A program made the translations under genes and the position numbers. Below, piece after piece: positions 41,748 through 51,051 of a stretch of 64,000 bases of DNA. The DNA lies in assembly GCF_006345825.1 (NCBI RefSeq), contig NZ_VCIX01000092.1:1674001-1738000 (forward strand). The letters are read 5' to 3'. Under the pieces are notes generated by a model. It was not told where the DNA came from. It made no database searches and saw nothing but the letters and a program-made list of their open reading frames with translations. Source of the stretch: Paenibacillus paridis (GTDB taxonomy: Bacteria > Bacillota > Bacilli > Paenibacillales > Paenibacillaceae). How positions within the stretch are numbered: position 1 is the first letter of the stretch; each line of letters opens with the position of its first letter.

Positions 41748-42835
41748 GAGTTCAGCTCACGGCAAGCCCGATACAATCCTCTCCAGTCGGCTCCCCGTTT
41801 CTTCATCACATTCTCCAAATACTCCTTCCAGACGGTGTCGTCCTTAGCCTCATCCTTCACGACTGCACCAAGCAAACCCGCAGCCAAATCCTCTTCCGCT
41901 ACTTGCCCGTCCCCGAAACTGCTGGCCAGAGCCATGCTGTTTATCAACAACGAGATCGCTTCGGCAGTCGATATCGCGCCGCTCGGCTGCTTCAGCTTCT
42001 CTTTGCCGTCAACGGTCATTCCGCTTCGCAGCTCGCGGAATATCGTCACGACCTTGCGTACCGCCTCCTCTTCCGGAACGGCACTGCCCAAGCGGTAATT
42101 AGCCGCAATTTCGCTCACACGCTTCCGAACGATCGTTACTTCCGTTTCTAAGTCAGAAGGTGCCGGAAGTACAACGATATTGAAGCGCCGCTTAAGGGCC
42201 GCGGACATATCATTGACCCCACGGTCACGCGTATTGGCCGTTGCAATGATCGAGAAGCCTCTTGCCGCAGGCATATCTTTGCCAAGCTCGGGAACGGAAA
42301 TCGTCTTCTCTGACAAAATGGAAATCAAGGCATCCTGCACTTCGGACGCACAGCGGGAAATTTCCTCGAAACGCGAGATCCCGCCTGTCTCCATCGCCCG
42401 GTAGATCGGACTCTTTACCAGAGCCTCTTCGGATGGGCCATTCGCAAGCAGCATGGCATAATTCCAAGAATAACGGACCTGCTCCTCTGTCGTACCCGCA
42501 GTCCCTTGGATGACCTTGGACGAATCTCCATGAATGGCAGCCGTCAAATTCTCTGAAAGCCAGGACTTTGCGGTACCTGGCTCACCGATCAGCAGCAGTG
42601 CGCGGTCCGTCAGCAGCGTTGCAATCGCAATTTCCACCAATCTCGTATGGCCGATGTATTTTGGCGTAATATCGACATCGCCAGCACGCCCGCCTGTAAT
42701 AAAAGTCAGAACGGCACGCGGCGACAGCTGCCAGCCTTCAGGCCTTTCCCCTTTGTCGCTTGCCTTAAGCGCTGAAAGCTCATGCGCATACAGCAGCTCA
42801 GCCGGCTGCCTTAATATATTTTGTTTTTGATCCAT
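41744..42835 (-). CDS. MoxR-type AAA+ ATPase (YehL-like)
   Basis: A 363-residue AAA+ ATPase. Walker A is LIGEPGTAKSWLSE, Walker B-like ISRFEEISRC, sensor 1 IIATANTRDRG, and the arginine-finger region SAALKRRFN. These fit the MoxR branch. MoxR ATPases usually act as chaperones that load or remodel VWA partner proteins. The gene overlaps its neighbours on both sides (25 nt upstream, 4 nt downstream), so stoichiometric coupled translation is likely. Confidence 0.9.
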   Translation of the reverse strand: MDQKQNILRQPAELLYAHELSALKASDKGERPEGWQLSPRAVLTFITGGRAGDVDITPKYIGHTRLVEIAIATLLTDRALLLIGEPGTAKSWLSENLTAAIHGDSSKVIQGTAGTTEEQVRYSWNYAMLLANGPSEEALVKSPIYRAMETGGISRFEEISRCASEVQDALISILSEKTISVPELGKDMPAARGFSIIATANTRDRGVNDMSAALKRRFNIVVLPAPSDLETEVTIVRKRVSEIAANYRLGSAVPEEEAVRKVVTIFRELRSGMTVDGKEKLKQPSGAISTAEAISLLINSMALASSFGDGQVAEEDLAAGLLGAVVKDEAKDDTVWKEYLENVMKKRGADWRGLYRACRELNS

Positions 42836-44619
42836 GACAGAAATCCCGCTCCCTCTTGTTTTTCATTTATTTCCTCAGGTTTGGCCGCTAATTGCTCCGC
42901 TAGCTGCTTTAATTGATTTTTTGCATATTCATAAGTCACTTTATCCGCGATCTGCTGGATCCGCTCCGCATAGCTGCTTGGGAGCATGGCAATGACAACT
43001 TGCGCTTCCCTATCCAGGTAGTGAAAGGATTTTTGAGCGGCAAGCTCTAGCGCATCAATGACCATATCGGGCGTATCGCGGTGTCCCAGCCGAAAGAGAG
43101 CATAAAATAAATGAATGGTCCGCTGCTTTAGGAGCTGAGGTGCCACTTTAGACTTTTCGACGAGGTAAGCAATGACCTTCTTATCCGGCTTCGTGGCGAG
43201 GCGACAGACTAGCTCCTCTTCGTTAAGCTCAATAAACCGGTCTACCCACCGCTCATCCCATGCCAAATTCTGCCTAGACCTGCCCTCAAACAAAATATCG
43301 ATAAGCGAATTGTGGCTGTATTGGTAAATCGTTTGAAGCAGATCACTCATATACTTGCCTTTTTTAGTTTTAAAATAGCTCTCGTACAGCTCATAAACTT
43401 GAGCCGCATCATAAATGCGCAGGGCAGCCTTAAAGGAATAACCGACGAAATATTCTTTTTCGCTGCGCTGTTCATGCATGAACGTTAAGGCATTGATGTC
43501 GTTTGAGTGCAACAAAATGGCAGCCGCTTCGCTTGTGAGCGACTCCGTGCCCTTGAACTCCAAATGATTATTTTCAAGCGCTGCCATTAAGAAGCTGATA
43601 ACCGAACCGTCCTCTGCCCTTGTCTCCAGACATTGGATTACGCTGCCTAGCTTCTCCCGCAGCTCTACATCCTTCACGCTGGGAACATTTTTGTCGATGA
43701 GCGCTTTGCCGTAATGGAGTAATTGTAACGTTAAGGCAGCTGATTCATAGTTTTGGATGGGCCCAATGGAAAGCTCAGCGTCTTTGCCCATTAAAGCTTC
43801 CATGAATCGATCGTCGATTTTGGATGAAGACAAGTGAGACATCGCTGCAAGCGCCGCTCCGCGTACTTCTTTCTTTCGTGCATAGGACAAGTCAAGCAGT
43901 TCCTCTTCGAAATGCGGCAAGTCGGCCATTAACGCAATCGCTGCCAAACGCACAGGCAGAGCCGCTTCTTTTGAGACCGACGATAGCAGTGGCCACAGCT
44001 CCTCCCGGTTATCGGTCAGCTTATAAAGGGTTGTTATTATTCTTGCATCGCCACTTGCTCCGTCCCGGTCAAATTGCTGCTGAAGCATAGGAAGAACAGC
44101 CTTGCCGACGATCGGAATTACATGCTCAGCGACATAATCGGCAATTTCGGAATAACTATCCCTAAGGGCATGCACTGCCGGAAGCGCTGTTCTTAAGTCA
44201 GCGAATGCCCCGTCCGTTTTCCCTTGGGTAATAATTTCGAGCCTGCCAGGCCCGCGCTGCGTAAGCGCGTCCATTAACGGCTTCAGCTTGCGGTAAGGAA
44301 TGTTCGTAGAAGCGACAGCGCCTGTTGACGAACCTAATGCCGACAGTTCGCCTGGCGCTTCCGTCGTGCTTTGGGTATGGAGCACGGCTTGCAGCAGCAC
44401 GGCCAAATCAAGCAGCTTCCCTGCGGCATCCTCCGGTTGAGCTTTCGTCACTGCCGCTACCTCTTCGGCTACCCGCTTAAAGATTGGCGCTTTTTCGCCT
44501 AGCTGCGCAAGCTGCGGCTGTATTCGATTCAAACGGAGATCGTCAATGGCCATGTTTGCTCCAGCAATGGAAAGCCGGCGAACGTCTTCATGCAATTCTC
44601 GCAATAATGGAATACTCAT
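42811..44619 (-). CDS. HEAT-like helical repeat protein in the MoxR operon
   Basis: A 602-residue helical protein with several HEAT-like units (for example ALPVRLAAIALMADLPHFEEE and YARKKEVRGAALAAMSHL in the middle third). No enzymatic motif is visible. It corresponds by position to the DUF5691-like genes found in such operons, but I cannot assign the domain with certainty. Probable scaffold between the ATPase and the SWIM or DUF5682 proteins. The ATG at 44619 follows AAGGAG by 6 nt; the frame itself opens at TTG 44637. Confidence 0.78.
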   Translation of the reverse strand: MSIPLLRELHEDVRRLSIAGANMAIDDLRLNRIQPQLAQLGEKAPIFKRVAEEVAAVTKAQPEDAAGKLLDLAVLLQAVLHTQSTTEAPGELSALGSSTGAVASTNIPYRKLKPLMDALTQRGPGRLEIITQGKTDGAFADLRTALPAVHALRDSYSEIADYVAEHVIPIVGKAVLPMLQQQFDRDGASGDARIITTLYKLTDNREELWPLLSSVSKEAALPVRLAAIALMADLPHFEEELLDLSYARKKEVRGAALAAMSHLSSSKIDDRFMEALMGKDAELSIGPIQNYESAALTLQLLHYGKALIDKNVPSVKDVELREKLGSVIQCLETRAEDGSVISFLMAALENNHLEFKGTESLTSEAAAILLHSNDINALTFMHEQRSEKEYFVGYSFKAALRIYDAAQVYELYESYFKTKKGKYMSDLLQTIYQYSHNSLIDILFEGRSRQNLAWDERWVDRFIELNEEELVCRLATKPDKKVIAYLVEKSKVAPQLLKQRTIHLFYALFRLGHRDTPDMVIDALELAAQKSFHYLDREAQVVIAMLPSSYAERIQQIADKVTYEYAKNQLKQLAEQLAAKPEEINEKQEGAGFLSWIKNKIY

Positions 44620-44640
44620 ACTATGCTCCTTCGGCAATCT

Positions 44641-46080
44641 TTAATAGAATAAACGAACAATATCGTCATTGGTTATTAACGTCAGCGGCTGGGCCACGAG
44701 CTTTCCTTCCGCAAGGCGATCCTCAAACATGACAAGCACTGCCGTTTCCGTTAGCATATTTGGGCTGACATATGGCAAGAGCTGCATGGTCGGCTGATTG
44801 AGCCGCTGGGTATGGGCAAGAGGAAGCCTAGCTCCTTGCTCATCGACAAGAACATACCCTTCCCCGATTTGAGCGATCTGTGCAGCATGCAGAAGCATCA
44901 CCGGATTTTTGTCAGCCAACGGGCTTTTGAGTTGATTTTTCACGGCTTTTACTGCAGATGCGACGCTCCGCTCCGCAAAGGAGCAAATATCCGACCGATC
45001 GGAAGAATGAAGCTCCCGCATCGTCAGCTCTTCCCACCGTACCCGGGCATTCAGATCACCTGGATAAGTAAACAGCTCCTTGGTCTGAACCACCATTGAG
45101 CAGGTATCCTCTTCCTTCATATGCTTGGCTGCACGAAATGGACGGTAGCTGCGCGTAACAACAAGTTCTCCGCCTTGCAGCTGCACCCAATAGCCTTCAT
45201 CCACATGTTCGCCGCGGGCTTCGTCGGTATAGGAGTGGAAGCATAGCTGAATTAGCTCTGCATTTTCGCGTACGCGGCCAAGCTCGCGCAACTCGGCGAG
45301 CTGCCAGGCATGTCCAATTTTTTCTTCCAGGACGGTTGCTACATCCAGCGGGCGTTCAGGATCGGCTATGCGAGCATTTAAATGCTCTTTGCTCCGCTTG
45401 ATTAGCGCATGCAGCGCTGCCAACTTTTCTATTGCTTCCGAATAGACGGATTCGGGGTTGTCTGCTGAACCGGTGAGTACCAGTACCTCTCGCACGGCTG
45501 CTTGGATTCCGGGGATATAATGGTTGCCAAGCTGCTTGGCTTGATCTTCATACATTTTAATGGAACGCTTATCCAAAGCCGCAAGGCCGGATTGGACGAT
45601 TTGCAAAACAAGCTTGTGGGCAAGTTCTATTCCTTCCAATTGAGCAGCCAGCTTCTTGGCTAGCGCATTTTTGTTTACTTTCCTTTTGCTTTCCGTTCCG
45701 GTTGGGGCGGACGCGGTATCCTTCTTCTTCTCTTCGCGTTTATCCGCTTTCTCCCGTTTATCGGCAATATCCGCCGGGAGCTCATCTACCGTAAACTCTT
45801 TTCCCCCGGCATAAGCGTACATCAAACCTAAAATATGCTTACAAGGAAATTGTCGGCTGGGACAGGAGCAGCGAAATACGGGCTGTTCAGCCTTTACGAA
45901 ATCGGCGGAGCAGCTGTAAGGCTCTTTACCGCTTCCTTTGCATTCCCCAAACAGCAGTGTCCCGTCTTCCGTGCGGCTGAGCTTCTGAAAGCTGTTTTTA
46001 CGAACAAGATCATTCCCATTTTTGATGGCTCCTGCATTAAGGGCTAATGAATCGATATAAGCTGCTGATAGATCTGTCAT
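44641..46080 (-). CDS. SWIM zinc-finger protein (YehQ-like)
   Basis: A 479-residue protein, first gene of the operon. The SWIM motif CxCx(n)CxH is seen at residues about 71-82 as RCSCPSRQFPCKHILGLMYAY, in segments. SWIM domains bind DNA or proteins. A Lys/Glu-rich linker (residues about 105-140) leads to a helical C-terminal part without recognised motifs, ending in a strand-rich domain (VLVDEQGARLPL). Spacing to the next gene is 21 nt. GAGGGAAAC precedes the ATG. Confidence 0.85.
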   Translation of the reverse strand: MTDLSAAYIDSLALNAGAIKNGNDLVRKNSFQKLSRTEDGTLLFGECKGSGKEPYSCSADFVKAEQPVFRCSCPSRQFPCKHILGLMYAYAGGKEFTVDELPADIADKREKADKREEKKKDTASAPTGTESKRKVNKNALAKKLAAQLEGIELAHKLVLQIVQSGLAALDKRSIKMYEDQAKQLGNHYIPGIQAAVREVLVLTGSADNPESVYSEAIEKLAALHALIKRSKEHLNARIADPERPLDVATVLEEKIGHAWQLAELRELGRVRENAELIQLCFHSYTDEARGEHVDEGYWVQLQGGELVVTRSYRPFRAAKHMKEEDTCSMVVQTKELFTYPGDLNARVRWEELTMRELHSSDRSDICSFAERSVASAVKAVKNQLKSPLADKNPVMLLHAAQIAQIGEGYVLVDEQGARLPLAHTQRLNQPTMQLLPYVSPNMLTETAVLVMFEDRLAEGKLVAQPLTLITNDDIVRLFY

Positions 46081-46180
46081 AGTTTCCCTCGCTTATTAGG
46101 TTGTTTTACCCCAACTATTTCCACAAAATAATAGCGGTTTCCTGCTTTTGCAGAGAATATGCGGCTTTAAGCATAGAAAA

Positions 46181-46202
46181 ACCCAGGCATAAATGCCTGG
46201 GT
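46181..46202 (-). terminator. Terminator after the aldo-keto reductase
   Basis: A 10-bp perfect stem (ACCCAGGCAT / ATGCCTGGGT) with a 2-nt apparent loop (opens to 4), followed on the minus strand by TTTTC. Confidence 0.8.
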
Positions 46203-46209
46203 CCCTGTT

Positions 46210-47214
46210 TTACCATGCGTAATCTCCGATGTTATTCAGAATCGCATCGATTTCTTTTAATTCTTCTGCCGTCAATGGTGCGCCTTCTAGCGCTTTGACG
46301 TTTTCCTCGATTTGGCTCACACGGCTCACGCCGATTAACGCCGAGGTTACGCCGCCTTCGCGCAGCGTCCAGTTCAAGGCCAACTGGGAGATGGTTTGTC
46401 CCCGTCTTGCCGCCAATGCTTCCAGGCTGCGGAATTTTTGCACGCGCTCGGCGGTAATCGCTTCCGGCCGTAGCGTGCTCGAGGGAGCGTTCGATTCCGC
46501 TTCAATTTTATCCGCGTATTTATTCGTAAGCTGTCCCCTGCCAAGCGGGCAATAGGCAATCGAGCCAATGCCGTTCTCTGCGAGTACCTCTTGCAGGCCG
46601 TCTTCGATCCAGCGGTTCAGCATCGAATAATTCGGCTGATGAATCAAGCAAGGCGTGCCCAGCTGCTTCAAGATTTTGACCGCTTCGCGCGTCTGGTCCG
46701 CGCTGTAATTCGACAAGCCTACATAAAGTGCTTTGCCGGATCTTACCGCATAATCAAGTGCGCCCATCGTTTCTTCGAGCGGGGTTTCAGGGTCCGGGCG
46801 GTGCGAATAAAATACATCGACATAATCAAGCCCCATGCGCGTGAGGCTGCGATCCAAGCTCGAGAGCAGGTTTTTACGCGAGCCCCATTCGCCATAAGGA
46901 CCCTCCCACATGTAATAGCCAGCTTTGGTTGAGATCAGCAGCTCATCGCGGTAAGGAACCAAGTCCTTCTTATATACCGCGCCAAAGGTCTCTTCTGCAG
47001 AACCGGCTGGCGGACCGTAGTTGTTCGCGAGGTCAAAATGGTTAATGCCTAGATCGAATGCTTTCAAAATCATGGCACGTGAATTTTCCAGCGGCTGATT
47101 GCCGCCAAAATTTTGCCATAGGCCCAGCGAAATCGCAGGCACCTTTAGTCCGCTCTTGCCCGAGCGCTTGTACACCATATCGGAATAACGTGATTGTTCA
47201 GCAATATAAGGCAT
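46210..47214 (-). CDS. Aldo/keto reductase, YghZ/GPR-like
   Basis: A 334-residue TIM-barrel NADPH reductase. The catalytic tetrad is visible: Asp and Tyr in HFDLANNYGP, Lys in LISTKAGYYMW, His in DVFYSHRPDP. The PPAGSAEETFG insert and the C-terminal IGVSRVSQIEENVKAL segment fit the YghZ / L-glyceraldehyde-3-phosphate reductase and Kv-beta-like group. It detoxifies or reduces aldehydes, for example methylglyoxal. It is divergent from an AraC gene, which may control it. Confidence 0.9.
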   Translation of the reverse strand: MPYIAEQSRYSDMVYKRSGKSGLKVPAISLGLWQNFGGNQPLENSRAMILKAFDLGINHFDLANNYGPPAGSAEETFGAVYKKDLVPYRDELLISTKAGYYMWEGPYGEWGSRKNLLSSLDRSLTRMGLDYVDVFYSHRPDPETPLEETMGALDYAVRSGKALYVGLSNYSADQTREAVKILKQLGTPCLIHQPNYSMLNRWIEDGLQEVLAENGIGSIAYCPLGRGQLTNKYADKIEAESNAPSSTLRPEAITAERVQKFRSLEALAARRGQTISQLALNWTLREGGVTSALIGVSRVSQIEENVKALEGAPLTAEELKEIDAILNNIGDYAW

Positions 47215-47398
47215 ATTGTTGTTTTCCCCTTTGTTATACTAGATGATTTCAGCAGCGAAAGCATGCTATAATGATTACTTCCTTTGCTGATTGCTAACCC
47301 AGTATAGTTCAGGAATGCAGTGAAAAGGAATGTCCGCAAGCAAGTTATATATGTCATAATGTAATTTAATTATAGATGCAAGCAGGAGTTGATCACGG

Positions 47399-48199
47399 AT
47401 GTGTGAGCGGTATGATCTGATTTATTACTACCATGGCAAACAATTTTGCGAGCCGGGCTACAACTGGGGACCCGGGGTCAAAGACCATTATAAAATTTTG
47501 TTTATTCACGAGGGCAAAGGCACCTACCAAGTGAATGGCTGTACGTATTCCTTAAAAAAAGGCGAAGGATTTATGGTGTTTCCGGATACCATTTGCCATA
47601 TGGTTGCTGACGAGCACGACCCTTGGGTTTACTCCTGGATCGCTTTTCAAGGCGACTATGTCGAACCACTTCTTACGCAAGTTCAATTAAACAAAAACAA
47701 ACCTCATTTTCAGTTTGCTCCTGCCGGGTGGTTCGATCCTTGGCTCGATCAACTAACGGAAGCCCATAAGCTTGCCAAGAACAGCGAGCTTGTTGTACAC
47801 AGCATCCTATATCGCCTCTTCGCAGAATGGCTTGACATGCTGACTGCACCGCAAGCCATCGGCTACTTGCCGAAAGCGAAGGAGGTCTATGTTCGTAAAG
47901 CTATGGAGTATATTAAAACGAATTATTACAACAAAGTTAGCATTACGGAGCTGGCTGGAATGATCGGCATCGATCGGATCTATTTGTCCTCACTGTTCAA
48001 GGAGTCCATCCAGCTCTCTCCGCAAATGTATTTACTGCAATACCGGATGGATAAGGCTTGCGATTTAATGAATAATCAACAGCTCTCCATCTCGGATATT
48101 TCCCATTCGGTAGGCTATAATGATCCGCTGCTCTTCTCCAAAATGTTCAAGAAGGTTAAAGGTGTCTCCCCCTCCCATTACCGCAGAAAAATTGTCTGA
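47399..48199 (+). CDS. AraC-family transcriptional regulator with cupin domain
   Basis: A 266-residue regulator. An N-terminal cupin-type sensing domain (HEGKGTYQVNGCTYSLKKGEGF) precedes the two-HTH domain (ITELAGMIGIDRIYLSSLFKES and ISDISHSVGYNDPLLFSKMFKK). This architecture is typical of sugar-responsive AraC proteins. It is divergent from the aldo-keto reductase, so control of that gene is plausible. A GCAGGAG site precedes the ATG. Confidence 0.87.
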   Translation: MCERYDLIYYYHGKQFCEPGYNWGPGVKDHYKILFIHEGKGTYQVNGCTYSLKKGEGFMVFPDTICHMVADEHDPWVYSWIAFQGDYVEPLLTQVQLNKNKPHFQFAPAGWFDPWLDQLTEAHKLAKNSELVVHSILYRLFAEWLDMLTAPQAIGYLPKAKEVYVRKAMEYIKTNYYNKVSITELAGMIGIDRIYLSSLFKESIQLSPQMYLLQYRMDKACDLMNNQQLSISDISHSVGYNDPLLFSKMFKKVKGVSPSHYRRKIV

Positions 48200-48207
48200 T
48201 GCACGTT

Positions 48208-48240
48208 AAATAGAGGCTGCGATCACTGCAGCCCCTATTT
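48208..48240 (+). terminator. Terminator after AraC gene
   Basis: 13-nt arms with one mismatch (AAATAGAGGCTGC / GCAGCCCCTATTT) and a 7-nt loop, 9 nt after the stop; short T tract. Confidence 0.7.
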
Positions 48241-48319
48241 GACGCGCATCCGCTTAAAAGGGATGAATGTGTAGTAAAAGGCGGCTGCTAAAGTTCCCTA
48301 TGCCTTCTTTATGGCTTGT

Positions 48320-48754
48320 TTACTCTCTCGCCTTGCTTCTAACGTAATAAATGACAATCCCGAGCAGTGCTACTACAGCCGCCGTAAGCCCTATAAAGAG
48401 TTTGCTGCTGATCTTTCTTCTCTCTTCTTCAGACTGTTTATTTTCTGTATGGCCATTTAAATCTTCTGCTAATTTAACGATATTTGTCGGTTCCTTGCCT
48501 TCGCTTAAAACCGTTAAATCTTCTTTGGCTTGGATCAAGGGCCTCGTTCGATCGCAGATGATGGTCACAAGCAGCTCTTTATCGCCATACATCGTCGATG
48601 TTTGAGCGTATACCAGATATTCCGTGCCTTCTGTAAAGCTAATCCCACAATCTCCTCCGCCAGAGCCGGTATAGATGATGCCTTGTTCTCTAGACCTCAA
48701 TTTCAAGAAAAAAGTTTCACATTTTTTTACCAGAACCCTTCGTACGCAATACAA
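48320..48754 (-). pseudogene. 5'-truncated NTR/TIMP-like surface protein remnant
   Basis: The frame keeps the C-terminal part of a bacterial netrin/TIMP-like protein: GSGGGDCGISFTEGTEYLVYAQ, TIICDRTRPL, a linker and a C-terminal membrane helix (LFIGLTAAVVALLGIVIYYV). Intact members begin with a signal peptide and a CSC-type cysteine motif; these are absent. Translation could only start at a TTG that lies inside the T-run of the upstream gene's terminator, without ribosome site. A deletion that joined the gene to the terminator region is the likely cause. Confidence 0.6.
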
Positions 48755-48759
48755 AAAAA

Positions 48760-48792
48760 CCGTTCAACAGCATCTTAATGCTGCTTGAACGG
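48760..48792 (-). terminator. Terminator of the Vat-like gene
   Basis: A 14-bp stem with one bulge (CCGTTCAACAGCAT / ATGCTGCTTGAACGG) and 4-nt loop, followed by seven T on the minus strand, 48 nt after the Vat-like stop. Confidence 0.88.
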
Positions 48793-48839
48793 CCTCTTTG
48801 TTCGCAAATCTATGAATGATGTTGAATCAGATCATATAG

Positions 48840-49478
48840 TTAGTTCTGCTTCATTAACGACTTCAATTCATTGACGTTACTGCTAGTCAAAATCGGAATG
48901 TTCTCGGTTATTTTCGCGATCTCCCAGTCCCACCATTTCATTGCTATGAGAATCTCAATGACTTCCTCATCGAACCGACGTCGAATCAGTTTGGCTGGAT
49001 TCCCTCCAACGATCGAATAGGCAGGAACGTCTTTGGTCACGATCGCATGGGAGGCAATGATCGCACCGTCACCGATTTGAATTCCGGGCATAATGGTAAC
49101 GTTATAGCCGATCCACACATCGTTCCCGATGACGGTATCGCCCTTGAAGCCCCCGCTTAAGTTGTCCAACCCACTCACCCAATCCCCGCCAAATGCTCCA
49201 AATGGAAAAGTCGTGAAGGCGCCGGTATTATGATTTGCACCATTCATAATAAATTTAGCTTGAGACGCAATCGCGCAAAACTTACCGATTTTTAGCTTAT
49301 CACCGATAAAGTCAAAAAGATAAAGTACGTTTTTCTCGAAATCCAATGGATTTTGATGATCATCATAATACGTGTAATCCCCAATCTCAATTTGAGGATT
49401 AACGACGATATTTTTCAAGAAGCATAAGCTTCTAATGTTTTTCATAGGGAAAACATGAGTTGGATCTGGTCCAGACAT
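48840..49478 (-). CDS. Vat-family xenobiotic O-acetyltransferase
   Basis: A 212-residue left-handed beta-helix (hexapeptide) acetyltransferase. The family block MNGANHNTGAFTTFPFGAFG holds the catalytic His of Vat enzymes (which activates the streptogramin A hydroxyl). GNDVWIGYNVTIMPGIQIGDGAII gives the hexapeptide coil, and DVPAYSIVGGNPAKLIRRRF is the usual end. Length matches Vat (about 209-219). It may acetylate streptogramin A or a related molecule; chloramphenicol acetylation (CatB-like) is possible. Vat-type genes are known as intrinsic genes in environmental Paenibacillus. No mobile element adjoins it. Confidence 0.85.
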   Translation of the reverse strand: MSGPDPTHVFPMKNIRSLCFLKNIVVNPQIEIGDYTYYDDHQNPLDFEKNVLYLFDFIGDKLKIGKFCAIASQAKFIMNGANHNTGAFTTFPFGAFGGDWVSGLDNLSGGFKGDTVIGNDVWIGYNVTIMPGIQIGDGAIIASHAIVTKDVPAYSIVGGNPAKLIRRRFDEEVIEILIAMKWWDWEIAKITENIPILTSSNVNELKSLMKQN

Positions 49479-49501
49479 TCAGCATCGCTCCCCAAAAATA
49501 A

Positions 49502-49936
49502 TTAATGCGATAAATCTTTAACCATCTTAACATGAGGAATATTTTCCTCCATGAACACCGTTGATGCGACTTCGTAGCCTTGCTTCTCATAAAAAGCAGC
49601 AGCTTGCACTTGCCCGTGCAGCTTCGCTTTAACTACGCCCTTCTCCTTGGCGATAGCCTCCAGTTCCTCCATGATCGCTTGACCCAAACGATGTTTGCGG
49701 TGGGAAGCAAGGACGCAAATCCGCTCCAGCTTAGCCATATCATCAACGATGCGGACCCTTCCGGTGCCGACAGGCTCGTTCTCGTAATAAACAAGCACAT
49801 GGGATGCTATATCATCAAATTCGTCGAGCTCTACTTCCTCCGCGACGCCCTGTTCTTTCACAAAAACCGTTTTCCGAATGCGGAAGGCTTCCTCTAATTG
49901 CTCATCTGTCGTAATACGTTTCGTCTCCATCGTCAT
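49502..49936 (-). CDS. GNAT family acetyltransferase (YjcF/ElaA-like)
   Basis: A 144-residue GNAT protein. RIRKTVFVKEQGVAEEVELDEFD is the ElaA/YjcF-type start, followed by GTGRVRIVDDMAKLERICVLASHRKHRLGQAIM, which holds the acetyl-CoA loop (in segments), and AAAFYEKQGYEVAS. The substrate is unknown. It lies 23 nt upstream of the Vat-like gene on the same strand, so the two may be co-transcribed. Confidence 0.85.
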   Translation of the reverse strand: MTMETKRITTDEQLEEAFRIRKTVFVKEQGVAEEVELDEFDDIASHVLVYYENEPVGTGRVRIVDDMAKLERICVLASHRKHRLGQAIMEELEAIAKEKGVVKAKLHGQVQAAAFYEKQGYEVASTVFMEENIPHVKMVKDLSH

Positions 49937-50202
49937 CTACCTTCCATTCATGCTTCTCTTTTGTTGCTGACTCGTGTCAGCTCTATCTCTTATTATAATG
50001 CTAACTGTCTAAGATGCAAAAACTTAGCGGTATTTCAATGCTAAAGAGGAGACAGCTTCCGCAGCTAGCGCTGAATTAGGATTCAAGTTGCTGGAAAATC
50101 ACCAACGAGAGGAACTATTCGCCAAATGCAGACCGTTTTTTTCAATCGGTGAAATGCTATGCTAGGATTATGAAATTCATTTTAGAAGAGGCGGGATATA
50201 AC

Positions 50203-51042
50203 ATGTCGTATTTTTCGATTAGCACTTGGAGTTTGCACCGTATATTAGGTCCACTGCATTGGACCGTATGGGATGCCGAATCGGGAACACATGCCATCAA
50301 CGTACAAGAACAACCACTCTTACACACCTTGCTGGAGCTGCCTGCAGAAGCTGCTTCCAGAGGCTACCAAGCTCTTGAAGTTTGCCATTTTCATTTCCCA
50401 ACGACAGAGCCCGAATATTTAGAAGAGCTTTGCGCTTCATTCCAATCGGCAGGGATGCGGTTCGACACGTTGCTGCTTGACTATGGTGACCTAACCAATG
50501 CCGACGAAAACAGAAGGACGGCTGATCAGGCATTTATTAAACAATGGATCGACATCGCTTCTCTTTGCGGCGCAAAACAGATCCGTGTCATTGCAGGCGA
50601 AGCATTGCCAACGGATAAGGCAGCATTGCAGCTTTCTGCGGCTTCACTCCATGAACTGGCGCAATATGCCGCACCCAAAGGCGTTCACGTCATAACCGAA
50701 AATTTCAAAGCGTTAACCTCTACCGCTAGCAGCAGCCTGGAGCTTCTTGAGCAAGCGGACAAATCCGTTGGCTTCATTACTGATTTCGGCAATTATCATG
50801 GTATTGGCAAAATAGATGAGATTGGGGCGACAACGCCTATTAGTGTCTCCGTCCACGTAAAGCCGACCTATGACAGCAACGGTATTCCCGATCAAGAAGA
50901 GCTTGTTGCCTATTTGGAAAAGGTACAAGAGGTTGGTTTTGATGGCGCCTATGTCCTCATTTATGATGGTCCCGGTGATATGTGGGAAGGACTTGCCCGT
51001 GTGAAAGCCCTAACCGCGCCTTTTGTATTGACAGCACGTTAG
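50203..51042 (+). CDS. Sugar phosphate isomerase/epimerase-like TIM-barrel protein
   Basis: A 279-residue AP-endonuclease-2-like (xylose-isomerase-like) barrel. The start SYFSISTWSLHRILGPLHW is followed by the metal-ligand strands: Glu in ALEVCHFHFP, Glu in VHVITENFKA, Asp/His in FITDFGNYHG, His in ISVSVHVKPT and the Asp in VLIYDGPGD. Such proteins isomerise or epimerise sugars or inositol derivatives. The upstream frame opens at 50149; the ATG at 50203 follows a GAGGCGGG stretch and begins right at the conserved first strand. Confidence 0.8.
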   Translation: MSYFSISTWSLHRILGPLHWTVWDAESGTHAINVQEQPLLHTLLELPAEAASRGYQALEVCHFHFPTTEPEYLEELCASFQSAGMRFDTLLLDYGDLTNADENRRTADQAFIKQWIDIASLCGAKQIRVIAGEALPTDKAALQLSAASLHELAQYAAPKGVHVITENFKALTSTASSSLELLEQADKSVGFITDFGNYHGIGKIDEIGATTPISVSVHVKPTYDSNGIPDQEELVAYLEKVQEVGFDGAYVLIYDGPGDMWEGLARVKALTAPFVLTAR

Positions 51043-51051
51043 TCCGCTCCT

